From positions 248,001 through 312,000 of the forward strand of contig JASISA010000023.1 of assembly GCA_031771865.1 (NCBI GenBank): a DNA stretch of 64,000 nucleotides, in the 5' to 3' direction. Every line of letters starts with the position of its first letter. The stretch's first letter is position 1. Under the pieces are notes generated by a model, which had not been told where the DNA came from, ran no database searches, and worked only from the letters and a program-made list of their open reading frames with translations. The translations under genes were made by a program, and so were the position numbers. Shown one piece after another: positions 55,618 to 64,000 of this stretch. This stretch comes from Nothophaeocryptopus gaeumannii (taxonomy: Eukaryota; Ascomycota; Dothideomycetes; Mycosphaerellales; Mycosphaerellaceae).

Positions 55618-56613
55618 ATGGCCACCAGTCACCACACCCGCGCCCGCTCAGGCACAGCTTCCGGCCCACACAGCCTCTCTCTCAAAGTCCTCCGCCTCTC
55701 GCGCCCCTCCCTCGCAACGCAGACACCCCTTCCGCGTACGAACTTTGGCAATGGCCTCGATATACCACCGTCTGCCTCGCTCGCGCATGCTTCCGCAGAA
55801 GCCAGTTCGACATTCCCTCTGACGCCGCTTCTGACGCTACCGGCGGCATTCGGTGCAGCATATGTGGGGGAGACGTTTACGTGTACGCTGTGTGTCAATA
55901 ATGAGTTACCTGCTCCGGGAGAGGGAGAGGGGAGTGGAAGGAAAGTCGTCAGTGGAGTGAAAGTCACTGCGGAGCTGCAGACGCCTAGCAAGCAAGACGG
56001 AATCTCCCTACGACTCGACCACTCCACGGGCAAAAGCTCAGAAGAGGGACAAGACGAAGAGAACCTCAGGCCCGGCTCAACACTGCAGAGGACATTGAGC
56101 CATGAACTCAAAGACGAAGGTCCACATGTCCTAGCCGTCACAGTCAGCTACACAGAAATCCTCCACGGCCAAGACGGTTCGGCCGCCTCTGCAAGCCGCG
56201 CAAGGACGTTTCGGAAATTATACCAATTCGTCTCTCAACAACTCCTCGCCGTGCGATCAAAGGTCACAGAACGCAAGATTCGCGAGAAAGATGCACCAAG
56301 ACAATGGATCCTCGAAGCTCAGCTGGAGAATGTAGGGGAAGCGAGTGTGGTGTTGGAGAAGGTCTGGTTGAAAGAAGCAGAGGGCATATTGAGTAAATCG
56401 ATGAGTGGGGACGACGACGGGACGGAGGCGATTGTGTTGAAGCCGCAGGATGTGGAGCAGATAATGTTCCTTCTCAGGGAGAAGGAGTTTCCTGAGGATG
56501 TGACTACGAGGCTTCCGCTCAGCCAGTTAAATATCGACTGGAGAAGTGCGATGGGCGAGCAAGGGAGTTTGACAACTGGATGGCTGGCTAGTAGAGGACG
56601 AGGAACGGTGTGA
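55618..56613 (+). CDS. TRAPPC13-like subunit (DUF974 family)
   Basis: A single-exon frame of 331 residues. The family opening is present: HSLSLKVLRLSRPSLA, then LTLPAAFGAAYVGETFTCTLCVNNEL. It is followed by a beta-rich body with segments KVTAELQTPS, LSHELKDEGPHVLAVTVSYTE, RKLYQFVSQQLLAVRSKV and WILEAQLENVGEASVVLEKVWL. These match DUF974/TRAPPC13, an accessory subunit of TRAPP complexes that act as Rab GEFs in secretory and endosomal traffic. There is no signal peptide. Two Gly/Ser-Glu-rich insertions are likely loops. The gene is intact and pairs with a divergent SET gene. Confidence 0.8.
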   Translation: MATSHHTRARSGTASGPHSLSLKVLRLSRPSLATQTPLPRTNFGNGLDIPPSASLAHASAEASSTFPLTPLLTLPAAFGAAYVGETFTCTLCVNNELPAPGEGEGSGRKVVSGVKVTAELQTPSKQDGISLRLDHSTGKSSEEGQDEENLRPGSTLQRTLSHELKDEGPHVLAVTVSYTEILHGQDGSAASASRARTFRKLYQFVSQQLLAVRSKVTERKIREKDAPRQWILEAQLENVGEASVVLEKVWLKEAEGILSKSMSGDDDGTEAIVLKPQDVEQIMFLLREKEFPEDVTTRLPLSQLNIDWRSAMGEQGSLTTGWLASRGRGTV

Positions 56614-59467
56614 TCTGTGGAAGGGCTTATGAACGACTGTAGAGCAGCGGAGCGGGACGTCTAGGATCACACAACCCTGCATTGCCTAAGAGTCGAGCTT
56701 CTGAGTATCCATTGATTCAGTACTGGCGAACAGCTCCAACTTTCTGGGAGCGCGGAGCCAACGGACGAAAAGTTCACGACAGACCCTTGCTGACTGGAAT
56801 TCCAGAGTCCAGCCTGGGCCAGAGGAGTCCCCTCCGGGAGCTCAGGATGAATATCTCACACGAGATCGTATACCAGGATTCCGCTTACTTGATGCAACAA
56901 TGTGGCAGTTCAAGTTGACAGCCTATGTTGTCAAGCATCCCTCGGCATTTGACCCCAGTCTCCGCTTTGCTGGTGCCGATCTTCTTACATGGCAAGGGAA
57001 GAACATCTCGCTGCTCCTTGAAGTACGTGAGAGGTAAAGACCCATGACTTTGCCACAGCGTCGAATGCGTATTTTTGAGAGTCGGCATGCTGCCAACAAG
57101 CAATATTGCTTGTGTTTAAACCAGAGAGGTTTAGGGGGTGTGGGGTTTGAGATCAGTGTTGGACTTAATCTCCTTGAACATGGACTAGGTGTAGCAGAAT
57201 GAACTCCGTTCGACGACATCGATTAGAATTGAAGTGATGAAGTAGTCCGCCACAGTCTGCGAATCTTTATCATCAACAACATTGACCAGAAGCGGTGTGC
57301 TGCTCTCTGCTCATATTCATAGACCCTGCGGAGAAACAACGTGGTTGTCATGATGAAATTGAGCATTCATCTCCTTTACCTTTGAACCACGTTATCTGCC
57401 AACGTGGTCAAATGATCCGCGAGAACCTGGGAGAAGAGTGAAGGATGACTTCATAACGGCAGAAATGCAACGCCCATCTAGCATCACAATGGACTTCATC
57501 TCAGCGATGCCAGTACCTTTGAGTGTAACTGTCCGAATCTGTTAGAGCAGTATGATGTTTCTGACGCAAAGGTAGACGCCTCTCTCGTGGCATTTGACCA
57601 CTGGATCCGTGAGGAGACTCGTGACGTTCTAGTAGACTTCCATTCATGTGGAAGCGTGTGGAGAGAGGCGTCCAGTGTTAAATTGGTTGGCTTCCGCGCT
57701 GTGTGTTCGTTCTCGAAAAGGGTCTTATTAGCGTTCGCTGACTCCACGTCTCCCGAGACCGTGGCGGTTTCTAGATGAAAGACCGGTGGTATAGGCGCCG
57801 TTGAGAAGTATTTTGGTTCATCGAGTTTCCGGCTTCGACCGGTCTGGTGGCATACAGTCAGTCACCGCAGCTGATCGATAGCGCTCCCGCTCATGCAATA
57901 ATCGCAGGCCAATTTTCAAGGAACTATGTTGCGAAGTACCGACAAAACAGCCCTGGATCGAGTATTTCGCAGGGTGTTAGAGGGTTTTCGCAGGGATTCT
58001 TTGCGCTCGTTCAAGGTGTACCAATGAATTGCGCGCCAACGCTATCGATCGAACGTGGTGACTGACTGTACTTGCGAATGCAGGTGACTGGTGTCTTGTG
58101 TGAAGTCCTCACACCACTGTCCTCGCAAGCGCCATTTCGACGAGACGAATCTCAACCCAGAAGGTGAAGATTTTTTCGCTCCGCCGGCCGGCAGTCGGCA
58201 AGTCAGAGTCTATTCTTGCGTACACGGAAGGAGAGGAGAGACGATTCCATCTCAGATCTTGTCACGGGTCATCCACAAACGTTGCTCCTGCCGCAGTGCG
58301 GCCGCAGTGCGGGAATGATATCGCGTGTGCAATGTATGTTCCTGGATAGTGTTGGTCAGACCGTCTAAACCGTTTGTGTTCATGAAACAGGAGTCGCAGA
58401 TGTAGTAGTCAGACGTCTTGACAAGATGCGGGACGGATCTGTGGCACACTGGCTCCTGCGTGTTGAGACACGAAGCACGGAGAGAAAGAGCCAAGAAGGG
58501 ACGTCAAGCCAAAATTGCGCGGGTACCGACAGCGCGCCTGGTGCCTGTGCTGCGAGTCGGGGATGGTCCTTGTTCGAGGACTGGAGCCTGAACCGCGCTT
58601 GCTGTGGAGTTAGAGAGTGCATCCCGGTCGACGCTCCTCACGCCCGGAGAATTGTCGAGCTTTTGATTGCAGAAGACTTGTCGTTGGAGCTGAGAGCGCT
58701 GTCAGTTCGATAGACCACTCACGTCTTGAGCTTGCGCAGGTACAAGGCGTACGCTGCTCGCGCTTGCCTCCTTCCAGGTGATGCGGCGTGATACAGTAGC
58801 AAAGCGCGGACAAGGGCGCCATGCTCCTCGCCTCTGGACCCTGGCCTGAATCGGTGAACTTTGAGGAAGGAGGAGGTCGCGAAAGTTGCATCCACCATCG
58901 CTTGCTAACCCTAATGTGGTCGAGTCGGGCGGCAGGAACGACTGCTTACTGCTCTGGGACGTGGTATAGGCTGTGCTGCTTTCATTGATTCTGTACTCTG
59001 TAAAGGTGTGGTGGCGGGCGAGGTGCCAGGGAAGAAGCTGCTTTCTGGCGAAGCAAGCTTGAGAGAGAGCTGAGTCGAAGAGCAGAGTACGGGCTACGGA
59101 ACACTCGCAGCTTGCAGATATTTATGCGTGGGGGCAGGTCGTGCAGGAGGCAGTCGCGCGTGGTGTCGACATTGGCAGCTCCTTTGCTCTGCACATTCGA
59201 AGCACAACTCTTTGCAGTCTGTGCCCCGATGGCCATCATGTCGTAGCCTCGATTGCCGCGATAGCTTCATCATCAATTGAGGGTGGAGGAGCGATGTACG
59301 TACCTGCGCTACGAGAGTATAACGTCGCTTGGCGCCTGTCTAGCTTCTTCGGCAGGAGGGTCGTCTGGGTGCAGAAGGATTGGGATCGCTGCTGATGCGA
59401 GCTGCGGCGCCACGAGCTGCGAGACACTCGACGCTCTTGTCATCTGTTGATGCTTCCCCTGCAGCTT
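56614..59467. other. Long non-coding stretch
   Basis: About 2.9 kb with only short overlapping frames. One perfect 12-bp inverted repeat (57575-57586 and 57661-57672) is the only structure noted. It may include long regulatory or untranslated sequence of the DENN gene. Confidence 0.4.
57575..57672. repeat. Inverted repeat, 12-bp arms
   Basis: GACGCCTCTCTC at 57575-57586 is exactly reverse-complementary to GAGAGAGGCGTC at 57661-57672, with a 74-bp loop. Inside the loop is a smaller hairpin, CTTCCA...TGGAAG. It could fold as a hairpin or be chance. Confidence 0.5.
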
Positions 59468-59559
59468 CTTGTCAGTCTTGTCAGTCGTGTCATCAGTCGT
59501 GTCAGTCGTGTCAGTCGTGTCACAGTCTTGTCAACCTTGTCATCAGTCTTGTCAGTCTT
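59468..59559 (+). repeat. Tandem repeat of 9-12 bp units (CTTGTCAGT/CGTGTCAGT)
   Basis: About nine units of the form YKTGTCAGT, some carrying a 3-bp insertion (TCATCAGT), run head to tail. The array lies some 1 kb upstream of the DENN start codon and inflates shadow frames on both strands with Ser/Val/Cys or Asp/Lys/Thr repeats. Its length should vary between strains. Confidence 0.85.
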
Positions 59560-60588
59560 CCCAAATCGAGCCTGTGGGAGAGACGAGCGCTCGAGAGGCA
59601 GACGGCAGCTGTTGTCCACCTTCGTTGTTGAGTGTGCAGGGTTTCGTGTGCGCGGCGTGAAAGTAAACAAGGATCCAAGTGGGCATTGGAGCTATCGCTG
59701 GCGTCCCAAGCGTCGTCAGAGAACTCCCTGCAACTTCTTCGGCCGCCAACAGCCCGCGTCGTCCTACAACTGGCTTGAGAACAGGACAAGAAGGAACTCA
59801 CGGCATCCGACTTGAACATTGATTGACTCAGGCAGCGTGCTCGAAACGGTGCGACGAGCGGCAGCCGCTGCATACCACGGCACTCTATAACCAAGCGTCT
59901 GATTGGCATTTGCGCCAGCAAGGAACTTGGACCAGAGTCACGAGGCCAGCCAAAGCCAGCACTGCAAGCTTCATTATTGCCGTATCGAGCTGCTCTGCGC
60001 TTGGGGACGCACACGCAGAGATTGAAAGGCTTGCCGCTTTTCTTGCGTGGCTCACTTCAAGACCGCTCGACCGGCCTGCCCGTCAGCCCGGCTGCTGTCA
60101 GTCCAAAGCAACCCGAGCGCCAACAACTGCCCGACCGTACAGTACAGTCTTTACGGCACAGCACAGCACTCGATCGACCTATCAACCCTCAGGGCATCTT
60201 GCGTTGCCGTCGATACTCCACCACCGCAGACTCGATATCGCAGCAGTGGACAAACATTCACCGACGCAGAGCGCCCACCGCCCACAGCGACTTCCACGCC
60301 GGTCAATTAATCGACGTGACACACGACGCCGCCGTTCCGAATCCGCGCGGAAGCAAGCTTCTGACAGGCTGTCGCGCACACTGCTGTATCACAATCACAT
60401 GCAGCCTGGCGCGCACTCGACGAATTTGGGGTTTGCGACTATTTCTCCGATGAGCTGAGCAGGTGCTCATCAGTGCACCTTCCACACCACTCGCCAGCTT
60501 CGCCAGATTCGGTCCTTCCTGCAGTGCAGTGCCCGAATTGCACGGCACGTCCGTTCCTTGACAGCCAACGCACGTTTCCATTCGCTTC
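59560..60588 (+). promoter_or_regulatory. Promoter and probable long leader of the DENN-domain gene
   Basis: About 1 kb rich in CA, CG and CT with a long but patternless open frame (59823-60458), which I take as leader or promoter sequence and not a gene. Upstream ATGs exist, so upstream-ORF control is possible. Confidence 0.4.
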
Positions 60589-63500
60589 ATGGCTCCCGCC
60601 AAATCGAGTAACAATGCCAACAGCGCTTCATCTAATGGCGACACCTCCGCGCCGCTTGCCGACTACTTCTTCATTGTGGGCATAGAGTCGTCCCAGGTAT
60701 ACGATGAGAAGGCAGCTCAAGCACCTCCAGCAGCGCCCGTGGAGGAGACCATTGATGAAGACAGAGAGCTGGACATTGATCGCACAAGCCAAGCACGCCC
60801 AACAACCCCAGGATCGCCGGGAGAAACACCACAGCGGAGATCGCGATATAGCTTCGAGGCTAGAAAGAGCGTGGGAAGCATCATCAATGTGACGGAGGAG
60901 AAACTGCCAGCCAGCAATCGTAGTAGCACCACGATCAAAGGTGGACAGGTCGGAGGTTCAGGACTCAGTGACGATGCCTTCGAAGAGGCGCTTAAGAAGT
61001 TTGCCTCGGAGCGAGACAGTTTCCTGGAGGACATTCACGTATCTGCTGGCACCGTCACCTCTCAAGGCGCAGCTCAGGCGAGGAAGGGGCGGCCTAAAAC
61101 AGTGCGCATAACTCAAGATGAGAACTCGCTGGGAGTCAATGGCAATGGCGGCATCAAGAGCGGCGTCGGCAGCCTTCGAAGACGGCTGTCGACCATGAAC
61201 AGCATGAAGAGAGGCTCTTCTGTCATGAGCCGGTCTTCGACAAGACAGTCAAAGCGACTGAGCGGATATAACTCAGTCATCCCGTCACCGCAGCCATTTC
61301 AGACGACACCAGACATGCATCCTCTGAAGCGGAGATACGAGCCTGTCCTTCTGGACCGATACCCGACCAAGACGATGTTCGATGAGTCCAAGCGAAGATC
61401 GCCATTCCCGGACTATGTTCCCATGTTCGTCTTTCCAAACGATGTGACAGTAGTATCTTCCGATGAGCGCCCAAGATCCACTTGGCACGGCTTTACCATG
61501 ACCAGCTCTGATAACAGCAGATTGCATGGTATTTGCGTCACCGTCTGGGTGCCACTGAACAATTCAGCGTCGGAAAATCTGGAACGCCAGTGCGAGGAGT
61601 GGCGAAAGGCGAATATGAGTGATGAAGAGCGAGAACTGGCAAGCAGCTTGGGCGAGCGATTGTCTGGCGAGAGAGCAAAGCTCAGTAGACTCCTAGCAGA
61701 GCTGCCGGCACTGATACAAGGCTCGGACGAGCGAGAGAAGCTCGAAGAGGAGATCAGCGCAGTTGAAGAGAAGATTGGACTCATGACCGACTTGCTTCGA
61801 CCAGTCCGGCACGGAGCTGCTTCCAAGATCGATGGCTTGACCGAGGGCGACACCGGATTCTGGATTCCTCGGGCATATGGTATAATGGGTCGAGACGGCA
61901 GCCTCACCAGCTTCTGGAAGGAGTGGCTGAAGTCGGTTGTGGTTCCAATGACCAACGGTGCCATTTTGCGAGTGCCCCTCAGCTCACCAAAGGTCGGCAT
62001 CTGGCAGCCCTTGGAACGATATGTCTGCAACCTCTGCATCGAAGCATTGAGTCCCATCACATCAATCACCCAAGTCGAAGTTTCCGTGCGAGACTTGCGA
62101 CTGTACGCACGGAAAGAGGCCATCAACGAGATTCCAGGATCACGCAACGGCGACCTTTATGCTCTGTTTCGTTGCCTCAGCATCCAGAACATCATCACTT
62201 TGTTCGAGTATGTGCTGGCAGAATCTAGAATCATTCTGCTCTCTTCCCATACCGCTATGCTGCAGCTCGCCTGCTCTGCCCTCACTAGCCTTCTGTATCC
62301 GCTGAAGTGGACAGGGGTACTGATCCCGGTCCTGCCGTATCGTCTCATCCAGGCATTGGAGGCGCCGTGTCCCTACATTGCGGGTGTCGAGAAGCGCTAC
62401 GAGAGGATAGAGTTTCCGGATGATGATTTCGTCGTCGTCGACCTGGACGAGAACGAGATTAAGAGTCAAGATCATCCGACATTTCTGCCACGACCGCAGC
62501 GCCGAAAGCTGCAGGCGTTGTTGCAAGCAGCGGCACCGCACCACACTCGGTTTGGAGTGCCAATGGGACCTCCGCCGTACGTTATCGAAACGTTCCCGAA
62601 TGACATGTTCTCGTCGGAAAACCCACAGGTGTTCAACCCGCGAGCGACGCCAGCGACGTTGTCGAGCTACGTCAGCGAGAGCTCGACAACATTCGGCGAT
62701 TCGTCGAATCTGCCGGCAACAGGGAGATGTACAGTCTTCAACGCGTTCTTGCAGCAGCGACCTGAATCAGGTCGGGGTAATGAGCGGCCTTCGACAAGCT
62801 CCACGGGTACGGGTGCGAACAGCAACTCGTCAGGAGCATCGCCGCCCTCGCCTACGACTGCGCCGTCTCCGGTGTCTGGGAACTTCCCAAGCACACCGAC
62901 TTCACGAAATGACTCTGGCTTCGCGCTGCAATCATCTCTGCGCGAGAAGCGTTCTGGTCATTTTAAAGACGGTTTGGCCAGACGCAATTCAACTGTACAC
63001 TCCCTCTTCTATGCCCGCCATCCATTGCCAGACAAGACTAACGCGCCGGAACAGTTCACCATGGATCGCATGAGTACAATTCGAAGACCGAGCGCGCCTG
63101 TCCTTGGCCACCAGCCGACTCCATCAATCATGGGCCATCACCCGAGCATGTCGACCTCCACCCTTGGCATGCCGGCGAACTACGCACCAAGCGTTTACGC
63201 ACAGAGTACCCTCGCAGCCAGTACCATCATGCAGCCCGCCATGTATCAACTGGTTCGGGACAACGACACGACGAAGTGGGTTGAAGGACACTGTCTGAGC
63301 CGTCAGCGTGGCGACAAGAAAACACACTGCACCATTTGTGATGAGCGGTGCGATGAGGGTCTGTTCAGGTGCACAGGTATGTCTACTACCTCTTTCACTT
63401 ATTTCTATGTTTGCTAACCTTTTCAGGCTGCGGCATCACCATTCATGGACGTTGCGCACCGGCTGTTTGCATGGTCTGCCCAGTTGCTTTCCGTGCCGAT

Positions 63501-64000
63501 CAGGTGCGCGCTGCTTTTGTGCGCTGCTTTGCTTCACTCTTCTACACCTACCGACGCTTTATGCATCCGGCGTCTGGGGAGCGACGGAAGCAGGGTCTGA
63601 TCTACCATTTCAACATGGATCAATTTCTCCGCAGTGTCCCGCACGGGGATGGAGAGTACATGAACATGCTTCGTCAGACCCAGGCATTCAACGAATTCAT
63701 CCACGAGCGCGAGTCGACACGAGCCGAAGACCCTTCGATCAAGCTCTTCGACGAGATCATTCTGTCCAAGCGAAACCGCGGACACAGAAGCCTCTTCTCG
63801 AAATCCAACACCAGCTTCTTGAGTGACACATCAGATCACTTGTGGCGCTCAGCTGCAGCCACACCACCTACAGCTCGCATTCCAGGCGACGCTCGCGCAG
63901 TCGCAGGTAGAACGCCAGCGAAGCTCGATCCGACCCTTATGAAAGAGCCGCGCAGCATCCAGGGCGTTCCTCGCATTCAGCAAGCCAGGACCAAGCGCAA
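60589..64000 (+). CDS. DENN-domain protein with C1-like zinc finger (Rab GEF), cut by the window edge
   Basis: Exon 1 is 60589-63376; after a 50-bp intron (63377-63426; TGCTAAC branch, TTTTCAG) exon 2 runs from 63427 past the right edge. The start is ADYFFIVGIE, the uDENN opening, followed by a long Ser/Arg-rich insert. The core DENN domain includes LERYVCNLCIEALSP, NGDLYALFRCLSIQNIITLFEYVLAESRIILLSS, LLYPLKWTGVLIPVLP and AGVEKRYERIEFPDDDFVVVDLD. A Ser/Pro-rich linker follows, and then a C1-like finger (H...C..C with CTICDERCDEGLFRCTGCGITIH) split by the intron. After it comes RAAFVRCFASLFYTYRRF, dDENN-type. DENN proteins are exchange factors for Rab GTPases in membrane traffic. At least 1120 residues are seen and the end is missing. 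Confidence 0.9.

Noticed and set aside
59823..60458. 211-residue plus-strand open frame
   Set aside because: No domain and composition dominated by Arg, Ser, Thr and Gln as expected from GC-rich leader DNA. It lies directly before the DENN start and overlaps two other open frames. Treated as promoter or leader.
1..64000. tRNA, rRNA, CRISPR arrays or bacterial operons
   Set aside because: I looked for tRNA B-box-like GGTTCRANYCC words and regular spaced repeats and found none that fold or repeat. The gene structure (introns, no operons) is eukaryotic.

Overview
The window looks like nuclear DNA of a filamentous ascomycete, most likely a Dothideomycete. The evidence is the very short introns (about 45-67 bp) with CTGAC or CTAAC branch sites, an Ecp2/Hce2-type effector candidate, a fungal NLR-like protein (lipase-like, NACHT, ankyrin), heterokaryon-incompatibility (HET) relics, a Tad1-like LINE, and AT-rich tracts with the C-to-T signature of repeat-induced point mutation (RIP). 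The species cannot be named from this.

Layout. 0-7 kb: an Hce2-domain secreted protein, a Nudix hydrolase and a nine-exon DUR3-type urea transporter whose promoter carries many GATA sites. 7.6-13.7 kb: a large NLR-like gene whose 5' end runs into 13.7-20.4 kb of repeat DNA. That repeat DNA holds a degraded LINE and RIP-mutated sequence split by a solo LTR with a perfect 5-bp target duplication. 20.4-25.9 kb: HET relics, a three-exon small protein, a second possible small gene, a LaeA-like methyltransferase and an F-box-like protein. 26.4-28.5 kb: a divergent housekeeping pair, mitochondrial ribosomal protein bL32m and a Cdc10-type septin.

30.0-44.4 kb is a block in which every recognisable gene is broken: a C2H2/ankyrin protein, acetoacetyl-CoA synthetase, a D-2-hydroxyacid dehydrogenase, a fascin-like protein, a Dal5-like transporter and 5-oxoprolinase. 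The lesions are mostly 1-2 bp indels and in-frame stops, not dense RIP. It is followed by an acid sphingomyelinase gene whose 3' part is RIP-mutated and a RIP-damaged F-box fragment (44.9-46.7 kb).

47.5-64 kb: two tandem SET-domain paralogs (one with a nonsense codon), an SPF45/RBM17-like splicing factor, a small SET protein divergent from a TRAPPC13-like gene, a 4-kb non-coding stretch with a tandem repeat, and a DENN-domain protein that runs off the right edge. Functionally this is a mix of housekeeping genes (septin, mitoribosome, splicing, trafficking), nitrogen-related genes (urea transporter intact; oxoprolinase and ACS-family transporter decayed), and accessory or conflict-type genes (effector, NLR, HET) beside repeats.
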